Of a stretch of DNA of 64,000 nt, positions 54,048-63,319 are shown one piece after another (position 1 is the first letter of the stretch; each line of letters opens with the position of its first letter). This DNA comes from Olivibacter sp036959255. Lineage in GTDB: Bacteria; Bacteroidota; Bacteroidia; Sphingobacteriales; Sphingobacteriaceae. A program made the translations under genes and the position numbers. Under the pieces are notes generated by a model, which saw only the letters and a program-made list of their open reading frames with translations, was not told the DNA's origin and did not search any database. The stretch is taken from contig NZ_JAWMTI010000001.1 in NCBI RefSeq assembly GCF_036959255.1, forward strand, positions 620,001-684,000, written 5' to 3'.

Positions 54048-56864
54048 ATGCCAAAAAACACCTCCATTCGCTCGGTGCTGATTATCGGTTCGGGCCCAAT
54101 TATTATCGGACAGGCCTGTGAGTTTGACTATTCGGGTTCTCAAGCAGCTCTTTCATTGAAAGAGGAAGGTATTGAGGTTTCCATTATTAATTCGAATCCT
54201 GCAACGATCATGACCGACAAGGTCATCGCAGATCATGTTTACCTATTACCGCTTACCGTTGATAGTATTGAGCAAATTCTCCAAGAGCGTCAGATTGATG
54301 CCGTGTTGCCAACAATGGGCGGCCAAACGGCGCTGAATCTATGTATTGAAGCTTCCAACCGCAATATTTGGGAAAAATACGGGGTGCAGGTAATTGGTGT
54401 AGATGTTGCCGCCATCGAAAAAACAGAGAATCGGGAAGCATTCCGTCAATTAATGATCGAAATTGGTGTTGGCGTAGCGGAATCCAAGATAGCCAACTCT
54501 TTCTTAGAGGGTAAAGAAGCAGCTCAACAAATCGGCTTTCCGCTAGTTATACGCCCTAGTTATACTTTGGGTGGAACCGGTGGAGGTTTTGTTCATAAAA
54601 AAGAGGATTTTGAAGCGGCGCTTAGTCGTGGGCTCCAAGCGTCACCAACGCATGAGGTACTGGTAGAACAAGCGGTTTTGGGATGGAAAGAATACGAATT
54701 GGAACTCCTACGGGACAATAAGGATAATGTGATTATCATTTGTTCCATTGAAAATTTCGATCCGATGGGGATTCATACCGGAGACTCGATCACCGTGGCT
54801 CCAGCTATGACATTGAGTGACACCTGCTACCAGGAGATGCGTAATCAGGCGATTAAGATGATGCGCGCGATCGGTAATTTTGCAGGTGGGTGTAATGTCC
54901 AGTTCTCTGTAAATCCTGATAATGAGGACATCATCGCAATCGAAATCAATCCCCGAGTTTCACGCTCATCGGCCTTGGCTTCGAAAGCTACCGGTTATCC
55001 AATCGCTAAAATTGCAGCAAAGCTCGCAATTGGATATAACCTAGACGAACTGGAAAATCAAATCACGAAAACCACATCAGCTTATTTCGAACCGACCTTA
55101 GATTACGTCATCGTAAAATCACCGCGTTGGAATTTTGCGAAATTCAAAGGAGCTAACCGCGAACTAGGCCTGCAAATGAAATCGGTAGGTGAAGTGATGG
55201 CCATTGGCCGTACCTTTATTGAAGCCTTACAAAAAGCTTGTCAAAGTTTAGAAACTAACCGTTTAGGCTTAGGTGCTGACGGTCGGCAATTACGTAATCT
55301 CGAAGAGATTATGCAAAGCTTGGAACACCCAAGTAGCGGCCGCCTCTTCCATATCAAAGATGCCTTTGAAATGGGCGTTCCTTTGGAATCAATAAGAAAA
55401 GCTACCCATATCGATAAGTGGTTCTTGGTTCAAATTCAAGAGCTGGTTGAACTGGAAACAGAGCTGAAACGCTACTCTCTATCTAATATACCGAAAGACT
55501 TCTTTTTAACCCTAAAGCAAAAGGGATTCTCCGATGGTCAAATTGCCTGGGTATTAGGCAACGTAAATGAAGATGAGGTATACAACCGCAGAAGAGAGTT
55601 AGGTATCAAGCGCGTGTATAAAATGGTAGATACTTGTGCGGCAGAGTTCCAAGCAGTCACTCCTTACTATTATTCTACATTTGAAGAAGAAAATGAGTCG
55701 ATCCCCAGTGATAAAAAGAAAATCATCGTATTGGGCTCGGGTCCGAACCGAATTGGTCAAGGTATTGAATTCGATTATTCCTGCGTGCATGGCTTATTAG
55801 CCTCCAAAGAAGCGGGATATGAGGCCATTATGGTAAATTGTAATCCAGAAACGGTATCAACAGACTTCAATATGGCTGATAAGCTGTATTTTGAACCTGT
55901 ATTTTGGGAACATGTACGTGAGATTATCGATCTTGAAAAACCAGAAGGTATTATTGTACAATTAGGCGGACAAACAGCCCTTAAGATGGCTGAAAAGCTG
56001 AAAGAGGCGGGCATTCGTATTATCGGAACCACCTTTGAGGATATGGACCTAGCGGAAGATCGCGGACGTTTCTCTGACTTATTGAAAGAGTTGGATATCC
56101 CTTATCCGAAATATGGAGTGGCAGAGAATGCAGAGGAGGCGTTAAAAGTAGCCAACGAGGTAGGCTATCCTGTATTAGTACGTCCAAGTTATGTGCTTGG
56201 TGGCCAAGGAATGAGTATTGTGATTAATGACGAAGAGCTTGAAAAAGCGGTTATTAAAATCATGAAAAACATGCCGGGAAATCGGGTATTGATTGATCAT
56301 TTCTTGGATCGTGCAGAAGAAGCAGAATCGGACTCAATTTGTGACGGCGAGGATGTGCATATCATCGGCATGATGGAACATATTGAACCGGCAGGTATTC
56401 ACTCCGGCGATTCAAGTGCGGTATTACCTCCATTTAGCTTATCGGCCGCAGTGCAGGAAAAAATGGATGAATACTCCAGAAAAATTGCGAAGGCTTTAAA
56501 TGTAAAGGGCTTGTTGAATATACAGTTTGCAATAAAAGATGATAAGGTCTATGTAATTGAGGCCAATCCAAGAGCATCTCGTACCGTACCTTTTATAGCC
56601 AAGGCTTATGATGTTCCCTATATCAATATCGCCACCAAGATTATGCTTGGAAAAAATAAGCTAAGCGATTTCAAAATTGAACGAAAATTAGAGGGTTATG
56701 CGATCAAGGAACCTGTGTTCTCTTTTGATAAATTCCCGGATGTTGACAAACAGTTAGGCCCTGAAATGCGTTCTACCGGTGAAGCCATCCGTTTTATTAA
56801 GGATTTGGATGACCCTTATTTCAGACATTTATACGCCGAAAAATCGATGTATTTAAGCAAATAA
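54048..56864 (+). CDS. carB: carbamoyl-phosphate synthase large subunit, lacking the allosteric domain
   Basis: 938 residues. Two homologous ATP-grasp halves are present: GSGPIIIGQACEFDYSG at the start and GSGPNRIGQGIEFDY at the start of the second half, each with its RPSY(T/V)LGG motif (IRPSYTLGGTGGG; VRPSYVLGGQGM) and AIEINPR/VIEANPRAS ends. It makes carbamoyl phosphate from bicarbonate, ATP and glutamine-derived ammonia for pyrimidine and arginine synthesis. It stops soon after LGPEMRSTGEA, where the E. coli protein (about 1073 residues) continues with the MGS-like allosteric domain. A terminator follows at once, so this is a true end and not a frameshift. The small subunit gene carA is not nearby. 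Confidence 0.96.
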   Translation: MPKNTSIRSVLIIGSGPIIIGQACEFDYSGSQAALSLKEEGIEVSIINSNPATIMTDKVIADHVYLLPLTVDSIEQILQERQIDAVLPTMGGQTALNLCIEASNRNIWEKYGVQVIGVDVAAIEKTENREAFRQLMIEIGVGVAESKIANSFLEGKEAAQQIGFPLVIRPSYTLGGTGGGFVHKKEDFEAALSRGLQASPTHEVLVEQAVLGWKEYELELLRDNKDNVIIICSIENFDPMGIHTGDSITVAPAMTLSDTCYQEMRNQAIKMMRAIGNFAGGCNVQFSVNPDNEDIIAIEINPRVSRSSALASKATGYPIAKIAAKLAIGYNLDELENQITKTTSAYFEPTLDYVIVKSPRWNFAKFKGANRELGLQMKSVGEVMAIGRTFIEALQKACQSLETNRLGLGADGRQLRNLEEIMQSLEHPSSGRLFHIKDAFEMGVPLESIRKATHIDKWFLVQIQELVELETELKRYSLSNIPKDFFLTLKQKGFSDGQIAWVLGNVNEDEVYNRRRELGIKRVYKMVDTCAAEFQAVTPYYYSTFEEENESIPSDKKKIIVLGSGPNRIGQGIEFDYSCVHGLLASKEAGYEAIMVNCNPETVSTDFNMADKLYFEPVFWEHVREIIDLEKPEGIIVQLGGQTALKMAEKLKEAGIRIIGTTFEDMDLAEDRGRFSDLLKELDIPYPKYGVAENAEEALKVANEVGYPVLVRPSYVLGGQGMSIVINDEELEKAVIKIMKNMPGNRVLIDHFLDRAEEAESDSICDGEDVHIIGMMEHIEPAGIHSGDSSAVLPPFSLSAAVQEKMDEYSRKIAKALNVKGLLNIQFAIKDDKVYVIEANPRASRTVPFIAKAYDVPYINIATKIMLGKNKLSDFKIERKLEGYAIKEPVFSFDKFPDVDKQLGPEMRSTGEAIRFIKDLDDPYFRHLYAEKSMYLSK

Positions 56865-56867
56865 AAG

Positions 56868-56894
56868 AAACCCCGGCCATATGGTCGGGGTTTT
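56868..56894. terminator. carB terminator
   Basis: AAACCCCGGCCAT pairs with ATGGTCGGGGTTT (one G-T), followed by T-rich TTTATTTTA. It is only 3 bp after the carB stop and can also serve the convergent RND operon. Confidence 0.92.
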
Positions 56895-56976
56895 ATTTTA
56901 GTTACCTGGTCTTCGTTATTAGTGGTTGGTTAACAAAGCCGAATAACGGGGAACGAAGAACCAGCAGCCACGAAAG

Positions 56977-59900
56977 CTACTGCCATCCGCCACCTAAAGC
57001 TTTATAAAGATTAATGACCGATTGCAAGTACTCCAAATAGGTACTATTTAAAGTAATTTCGGCGTCCAACACATTTCGTTGCGAGGTGATCACATCCAAA
57101 TAGTTCGCTCTCCCCGCCTTAAATAGCTCTGTTGACGCATCAACCGCAAGACGAAGTGCGTCCACCTCATGTTGATTATAGGATCGTCTCGCCACCAAAT
57201 GCCGTTGTGCATTCAATTCCGTTTCCACCTCCTGCCATGCCTTCAATACAGTTTTTTCATACGCCTGATATTCCAGCCCTTTATTTGCCAGTTCTTGTTC
57301 ATAGTTAGAACGAATCAATCGCTGATTAAAGATAGGAGCCGTTAATCCCCCAAGTAAACCATAAGCAATGGAGCTAGGCGATGTGACAAAGAGTTTAGAT
57401 AGATCGAAGGATTGAAATCCTACATAAGGCGAGAAATTCAAGGAGGGCAAGAAGGCGGCACGAGCCGCTTTAACATCTCCTTTTGCGGCTAATAAATTTA
57501 ATTCCGCAGATCGTATATCTGGTCGAAGCGCCAGCATTTTTGCGGGCAAACCCACTTTAACTGCACTTGACAATGGGTAAGCATTAAGCTCATTTCGCTT
57601 TCTTGCAATTCGAGATGCGAATCGACCGGACAAGAAGTTCAAGTAATTCTCCTTTGAGTTTATTTGTTGCAAAACCATCTCCTTCCTGCCCTTTGAGTTC
57701 ATCAAAATAGCACGTAGCTGCTGCACACCCAACTCTGTAGCGCGCCCTCCCTCTTTTTGAACTTGCACGAGCTCGTACGACTCTTGTTGTAATGCAATGT
57801 TTTTTTCCAAAATATCCAACTCATTGTCTAAAGCAAGTAGCTCGAAGTAGGCAGACGCGATTTCGGCTATCAATTGCGTTTGCACAAGCTTACGCCCTTC
57901 ATAAGAAGCCAAAAACCGGGCGAAGGCCGCTTTTTTTCTATTTTTCAGCTTCCCCCAAATATCAATTTCCCAAGACGCACGCAAACCTAAAAAATAGTCA
58001 GGCACCGGATCTGGTACACGCTCATCATCTTTTAAATTATCGGAAAAGTTGGTATCATAATTTCCGATCCCATCCATCGTATAAAAACCATATTTCCGAA
58101 GCCCAACCTCGGCGACAGCATCAACAGATGGAAACAAAGCATTTTTTCCCAGGCGCATATTAGCCCGCGCTATTTCTACACGATATAAAGCCTGTTGCAT
58201 CTCCGGGTTATTCGCCAAAGCGGTATCGATAAGCTGTACAAGGTATTCATCCTGAAAAAAAGTCTTCCACGATATGGTCGCCATGGATATACTGTCATTT
58301 GCTAACGTGTCTACCTGGTTCTTTCCAAGGTAATGAGCCGGTACCTTTCTATGTGCAAGCTCCACCTCTTTTTGCGTGCCACAGGACGATAGCAGTAATA
58401 ACCCGACTAGCGCGACAGCCGCACCGGTTACCTTTTTAGCCTTCCTTTCCTTCCGCATAGAAGTAAATAAAACATACAGACCCGGGATCACAATGACACC
58501 CGCTAAAGTACCGATAATCATTCCGCCGATTGCAGTTGTACCGATTGATCTATTTCCAAGGGCTCCTGCACCCGATGCCATTGCTAAAGGAATTAATCCT
58601 GCTATAAAGGCAAATGACGTCATTAAGATCGGACGCAAACGTGCAACCGACCCTTCGATGGCGGCATTCAAGATAGACGCTCCCTGTTTATTCTTTAAAA
58701 TAGCATATTCAATGATAAGGATCGCATTCTTACCTAAGAGACCAATCAACATAATCAAGGCAACTTGCGCATAGATATTGTTCTCCAATCCAAGTAATTT
58801 CAAGAATAGGAAAGCGCCGAATACACCCGCCGGTAAACTTAAAATAACCGGTAAAGGCAGTAAGAAGCTCTCATATTGTGCACACAATAAGAGATAAACA
58901 AATAATAAACACAAAGCAAACACGTAAATTGCCTGATTCCCTGATAAGATCTGTTCACGTGTCATTCCCGACCACTCGATCTCAAAACCGCGCGGTAAAC
59001 TTTCGGCAGCTACACGTTCAACTGCCGCAATTACATCACCGCTGCTATACCCTGCTGCGGCATCACCGTTAATCATGGCTGAAGTAAACATATTATACCG
59101 TGTTAACTGTTCTGGTCCGTATATTCGTTCCATTTTTATGAAACTGGAGAAAGGAACCATTTCACCCGCTTCATTTTTAACAAATAAGCGCAACACATCT
59201 TCTGGTTTCTCACGATAACCGGGCCCTGCTTGTACCATCACTTTGTACATCTGCCCAAACTTGATGAAATTGGAAGTATAGAAACTTCCCATTAAGGTCT
59301 GTAGGGTTGACATTGCATTATCAACACTTACGCCTTTTTTTGCCGCTACATCATAGTCCACATTAATCAAATACTGCGGAAAATTGGGGTCAAAACTGGT
59401 AAAGGCACTTCCTACTTCCGGCGATTTCTTTAGATTGTCCATGAACGTGTTCAAAACATCGGACAACTTGCTGAGGTCATCACTACCACTTCGATCTAAC
59501 ACCCGTACTTCAAATCCACTTGAGTTACCAAAACCCGGTACGGTGGGCGGTGGGAAAAATTCAATTTCTGCATCCGTTATTCGTGATGTTTCTCTCTTCA
59601 AGCGTTCCACCATATCACCTACCGACTCTTTACGCTCATCCCAACGTTTCAGGTTAATCATCCCCATTCCGTAAGAAGCACCCGTAACTTCGTTTACCAA
59701 ACTATAACCGGCAAGTGTTGAAACACTCTCCACCGATTCCATTTGCCGAGCAATTGCATCTACTTCATCCAATACGGCTTCTGTCCGTTGAACGGTAGCC
59801 CCGGGAGGAGTCGTTACATTCACATAAATCATCCCTTGATCTTCCGTAGGAATGAATCCCGATGGTAAAACGGAGGAGATACCCCAGGTCGCTATAAACG

Positions 59901-61551
59901 AAACCACCAATATGATCAGCGTGATGACGCGCCGACCCGCGATACGTTTAATGAGACCGGCATACTTTCCGGAGATTCTGTTGTAAACATGATTGAACTT
60001 TTTAAAGAAAGTTGCCAATACACCCCGCGGCTCCGGTCGATCGTGCGGTGATCTTAAAATAATCGCACAAAGGGCTGGCGTAAGCGTGAGTGCATTGATG
60101 CCCGAAATAAGGATGGACCCTGCCAATGTTAAGGAAAATTGTCGATAAAAAACACCAACGGGACCTGACAGGAATGCCACAGGGACAAATACAGCCGACA
60201 TCACTAAGGTAATAGCGATAATTGCCCCACTGATTTCCTTCATGGCGGCCAATGTCGCTTCCATAGGCTGCATATGTTCTTCTTCCATTTTTACATATAC
60301 CGCTTCTACCACCACAATGGCATTGTCAACTACAATACCAATCGCCAGTACCAGTGCAAACAGGGTTAGTAAATTGATCGAGAAGCCGAGCATTTGCATG
60401 CAAAATAAGGCACCGATCAAACAAACAGGAACCGCCAAAGCAGGTACCAGGGTGGACCGGAAATCCTGTAAAAAGATAAAGACAACCAGAAATACCAAAA
60501 TAAAGGCTTCCACCAGTGTGTGTAAGACTTCATTAATAGATGCATCCAAGAAACGAGAAACATCATAACCCATCGTATATTTCATCCCAGGGGGGAAAGT
60601 CGTGCCGCGCAGCTCCTCCATTTTGGTCTTAATCAAATCAATAACCTCGCTGGCATTCGATCCTGGTAATTGCTTAATCATAATGGAAGCAGATGGACGA
60701 CCATCGGCTTTGGACGCCATCTCATATTCCAAAGATCCGAATTCAATATCGGCCACATCCCTCAATCGTAAAATAGATCCATCGGGGTTAGCCCTTAAAG
60801 GAATATTTTCATACTGTTCCGGACGATCAAATTTACCAGGATAGCGAAGCACGTATTGCTGCATATTGACACTCTTATCCGACCCAATTCCCGTTTGACC
60901 GGGTGCGGCCTCCACATTTTGTGCCCGGATAGCTTTAATCACATCCTCGCTCGATACTCGATAGGCCGTTAAGCGATCGGGTTTCAACCAAACGCGCATC
61001 GCGTAATCTTTAAAGCCCATAATCTCGGCTCTACCCACGCCTTGGATACGCTTTAATTCTTTTAATATATTGATATCCGTAAAATTGTATATGAATCGTT
61101 CATCAGCTGTTTCGTCGTCGCTGTATATATTCAAATACATTAACATACTGTTCACTTCCTTCTCGGTGGTAACACCTGCCTTTATAACTTCTTCCGGTAA
61201 TTCATCTAAAACGGTCGTTACACGATTTTGCACGTTTACAGCAGCAATATCAGGATCCGTACCGACTTCAAAATACACCTGTATAAGTGTATTTCCATTA
61301 TTGGTAGAAACGGATGACATATACGTCATGCCCGGAACACCATTAATGGCCTTCTCTAAAGGAATGGCAACCGCATTTGTACTTACTTCTGCATTAGCGC
61401 CGGTGTAATTGGCATTTACAACAACTGAGGGGGGGACAATATCGGGAAACTGGGTAACCGGTAAGGTAAAGAGCGATAGCAGCCCCAGTAAGGTAATAAA
61501 TAATGATATGACCAGTGACAGCACCGGTCGTTTTATGAAAATTTCAAACAT
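56977..61551 (-). CDS. RND efflux permease fused to outer-membrane-factor lipoprotein
   Basis: 1524 residues in one uninterrupted frame. Residues 1-~1045 are an HAE1/AcrB-type RND permease (KRPVLSLVISL at the start, VPGMTYMSSVS, TM4 VVDNAIVVVEA, GKNAILIIEYA with Lys941). The second Asp of the usual TM4 DD pair is Asn here (D409-N410). Residues ~1057-1524 are a NodT/OprM-type outer membrane factor (WEIDIWGKLKNRKKAA, LALRPDIRSAELNL, AWQEVETELNAQ, GRANYLDVITSQR). Between them, Met1032 begins a complete lipoprotein signal: MRKERKAKK, hydrophobic VTGAAVALVGLLLL, then SSC with Cys1057. Either signal peptidase II releases the outer part, or translation also starts at Met1032. It follows the adaptor gene by 28 bp. 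Confidence 0.93.
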   Translation of the reverse strand: MFEIFIKRPVLSLVISLFITLLGLLSLFTLPVTQFPDIVPPSVVVNANYTGANAEVSTNAVAIPLEKAINGVPGMTYMSSVSTNNGNTLIQVYFEVGTDPDIAAVNVQNRVTTVLDELPEEVIKAGVTTEKEVNSMLMYLNIYSDDETADERFIYNFTDINILKELKRIQGVGRAEIMGFKDYAMRVWLKPDRLTAYRVSSEDVIKAIRAQNVEAAPGQTGIGSDKSVNMQQYVLRYPGKFDRPEQYENIPLRANPDGSILRLRDVADIEFGSLEYEMASKADGRPSASIMIKQLPGSNASEVIDLIKTKMEELRGTTFPPGMKYTMGYDVSRFLDASINEVLHTLVEAFILVFLVVFIFLQDFRSTLVPALAVPVCLIGALFCMQMLGFSINLLTLFALVLAIGIVVDNAIVVVEAVYVKMEEEHMQPMEATLAAMKEISGAIIAITLVMSAVFVPVAFLSGPVGVFYRQFSLTLAGSILISGINALTLTPALCAIILRSPHDRPEPRGVLATFFKKFNHVYNRISGKYAGLIKRIAGRRVITLIILVVSFIATWGISSVLPSGFIPTEDQGMIYVNVTTPPGATVQRTEAVLDEVDAIARQMESVESVSTLAGYSLVNEVTGASYGMGMINLKRWDERKESVGDMVERLKRETSRITDAEIEFFPPPTVPGFGNSSGFEVRVLDRSGSDDLSKLSDVLNTFMDNLKKSPEVGSAFTSFDPNFPQYLINVDYDVAAKKGVSVDNAMSTLQTLMGSFYTSNFIKFGQMYKVMVQAGPGYREKPEDVLRLFVKNEAGEMVPFSSFIKMERIYGPEQLTRYNMFTSAMINGDAAAGYSSGDVIAAVERVAAESLPRGFEIEWSGMTREQILSGNQAIYVFALCLLFVYLLLCAQYESFLLPLPVILSLPAGVFGAFLFLKLLGLENNIYAQVALIMLIGLLGKNAILIIEYAILKNKQGASILNAAIEGSVARLRPILMTSFAFIAGLIPLAMASGAGALGNRSIGTTAIGGMIIGTLAGVIVIPGLYVLFTSMRKERKAKKVTGAAVALVGLLLLSSCGTQKEVELAHRKVPAHYLGKNQVDTLANDSISMATISWKTFFQDEYLVQLIDTALANNPEMQQALYRVEIARANMRLGKNALFPSVDAVAEVGLRKYGFYTMDGIGNYDTNFSDNLKDDERVPDPVPDYFLGLRASWEIDIWGKLKNRKKAAFARFLASYEGRKLVQTQLIAEIASAYFELLALDNELDILEKNIALQQESYELVQVQKEGGRATELGVQQLRAILMNSKGRKEMVLQQINSKENYLNFLSGRFASRIARKRNELNAYPLSSAVKVGLPAKMLALRPDIRSAELNLLAAKGDVKAARAAFLPSLNFSPYVGFQSFDLSKLFVTSPSSIAYGLLGGLTAPIFNQRLIRSNYEQELANKGLEYQAYEKTVLKAWQEVETELNAQRHLVARRSYNQHEVDALRLAVDASTELFKAGRANYLDVITSQRNVLDAEITLNSTYLEYLQSVINLYKALGGGWQ

Positions 61552-61579
61552 GATACGTATCTTAAAGCAACAAAATTAT

Positions 61580-62722
61580 TTATTGTAATCCTTGACTCGG
61601 ACTGTGCAACAAGCTATCCAACGAAACCTCACGAGGTTCAATAGCCACACCGTCCGTAAGGCTTTGTGTACCTTCGAACACAATTTTTTGTCCGGCTTTA
61701 AGCCCTGAGCGTATTAAATAAAAATGGCCAAATCGTGTTCCTAGCTCAATATTGGTCATTTTAACCTTACTTGCGGTGTCCAGTACATAGACATAGGCAC
61801 GATCTTGGATTTCGAAGACAGATTTTTGAGGGACAATAATAGATTCGGTGATTTTAGTCGGCAATTGTATTTTGCCTGTTGCGCCATGTTTTAGTATCCT
61901 ATCCGGGTTGGGGAATCGGGCCCTTAATGAAATGGTACCTGTTTGCTCTTCAAATTCGGACTCGGCCAGCTCTATTTCCCCCATATGCGGATAGTGTTGC
62001 CCATCTGCCAATGTAAGTTGAACTTTCTTAGATAAGATGCTGTTTTCAGGCGACTTCCGCGCGATATTCTGCAGGTATTCTGTTTCCGATATGGTAAAAT
62101 AAGCATATACTTCATCCAAGTCGGAAACACTGGTCAATAAGGCTCCTTCGCTTAATAAACTTCCCACTTTTAAAGGAATCCGATCGATCCTTCCCGTAAA
62201 AGGGGCCCGTATACTCGTATACCCCAATTGTGTCTGTGCACGCTGTAAATCAGATCGTGCTTCTTGTACCCTTGCCTCAGCTGCTTTTAGTTGCGCCTCC
62301 GCAACATCCAGATCTGTTTTTGTAATAATATTTTTCTTTACTAAGGTCTTAACCCTTTCCAGTTCGAGTGCTACGGTTTTAGCATCGGCAGTTGCATTGT
62401 TTAAAAGGGCTTGTGCTTTGGATACGTCGGCGCGCTGCTCATCCTCATTAATCTTAAACAATATCTGCCCTGCTTGTACCAAGGCACCCTCATCTACAAA
62501 TATTTTATCCAGAAACCCCTGCACTTTGGATCTCACTTCTACGTTTCGTACGGCTTGTATATCGGCTACATAATCGGTATATAACGTTGTATCTACGGCT
62601 TTTAACTGCGTATAGGGTACGGAACGTTTTTCTTCCGACTCATCACTATTTCCTTTACTTGATGTACATGCTATAGCAGCTGATAAAGCGACGCCATATA
62701 AACCTATATAAAATCTGTTCAT
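61580..62722 (-). CDS. RND efflux periplasmic adaptor lipoprotein
   Basis: 380 residues. Lipoprotein signal with AIAC (Cys19). Membrane-fusion-protein layout: beta-strand KVQGFLDKIFVDEGALVQAGQILFKI (lipoyl half), alpha hairpin with LNNATADAKTVALELERVKTLV and DVAEAQLKAAEARVQEARSDL, second lipoyl half GYTSIRAPFTGRIDRI, beta-barrel and membrane-proximal domains (long strings split by position). It links the inner-membrane RND pump to the outer-membrane factor, both encoded by the fused gene after it. No TetR or other local regulator was found. Confidence 0.93.
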   Translation of the reverse strand: MNRFYIGLYGVALSAAIACTSSKGNSDESEEKRSVPYTQLKAVDTTLYTDYVADIQAVRNVEVRSKVQGFLDKIFVDEGALVQAGQILFKINEDEQRADVSKAQALLNNATADAKTVALELERVKTLVKKNIITKTDLDVAEAQLKAAEARVQEARSDLQRAQTQLGYTSIRAPFTGRIDRIPLKVGSLLSEGALLTSVSDLDEVYAYFTISETEYLQNIARKSPENSILSKKVQLTLADGQHYPHMGEIELAESEFEEQTGTISLRARFPNPDRILKHGATGKIQLPTKITESIIVPQKSVFEIQDRAYVYVLDTASKVKMTNIELGTRFGHFYLIRSGLKAGQKIVFEGTQSLTDGVAIEPREVSLDSLLHSPSQGLQ

Positions 62723-62852
62723 TAATATATTCTAAGAATGTATTTTGTTTTAGTTGACTGTTGTTCGTGCCGAAAAAGGCAATGACAGGAAAGGCCATCT
62801 ATGTTGGCTCCTGATAAAATGCATCATGCATTATCGTAAGGGAATAACAGGA

Positions 62853-63248
62853 CTAAAAAGGCTTAAGCCTAAACAGAAATGTATAATAGCCTAAAAGGGG
62901 GGTAATTTTTGATACAAAATAATTTTCACTACTGACTAGCGAAGTTATAATCGGCTTAATTGCCAGAATAAAGCTATCCAGAATCTTAATCGATATCGAT
63001 ATGATATTGGTTAAGAAATTATAATTTTTGTAGAAAATCGTAGGGCTCAGGTCCTTGCCCGACATCGGTATATCAAGCACGTCATCGAAAAAGCACTCCA
63101 ATAAGGTGTCACCATCGAAATCCTGCAACTTATCATGAAAAACCTGCTTTTGATAAAAAAAATTATCGTTTACATAACTCGGGAAATACGTAATCGTATT
63201 TACGAATCCTAACAAAACGATAATATTTATTAACTTAAAAAGAGTCAT
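62853..63248 (-). CDS. small exported or membrane protein of unknown function
   Basis: 131 residues. The N-terminal hydrophobic stretch (MTLFKLINIIVLLGFVNT) may be a signal peptide or anchor, followed by an Asp/Phe-rich part (DGDTLLECFFDDVLDIPMSG) and a second hydrophobic region (SIKILDSFILAIKPIITSLV). No family recognised. It lies between the RND adaptor gene and radA on the same strand, with about 70-130 bp on each side. Codon choice and AT-richness are less gene-like than its neighbours, so a chance frame cannot be excluded. Confidence 0.5.
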   Translation of the reverse strand: MTLFKLINIIVLLGFVNTITYFPSYVNDNFFYQKQVFHDKLQDFDGDTLLECFFDDVLDIPMSGKDLSPTIFYKNYNFLTNIISISIKILDSFILAIKPIITSLVSSENYFVSKITPLLGYYTFLFRLKPF

Positions 63249-63319
63249 TCAAAACAAAAGTAGCATTTTTAGCTCATGTGTAAAACTTACACCCGAAATA
63301 TTATGTAAAATTCTTGTAT

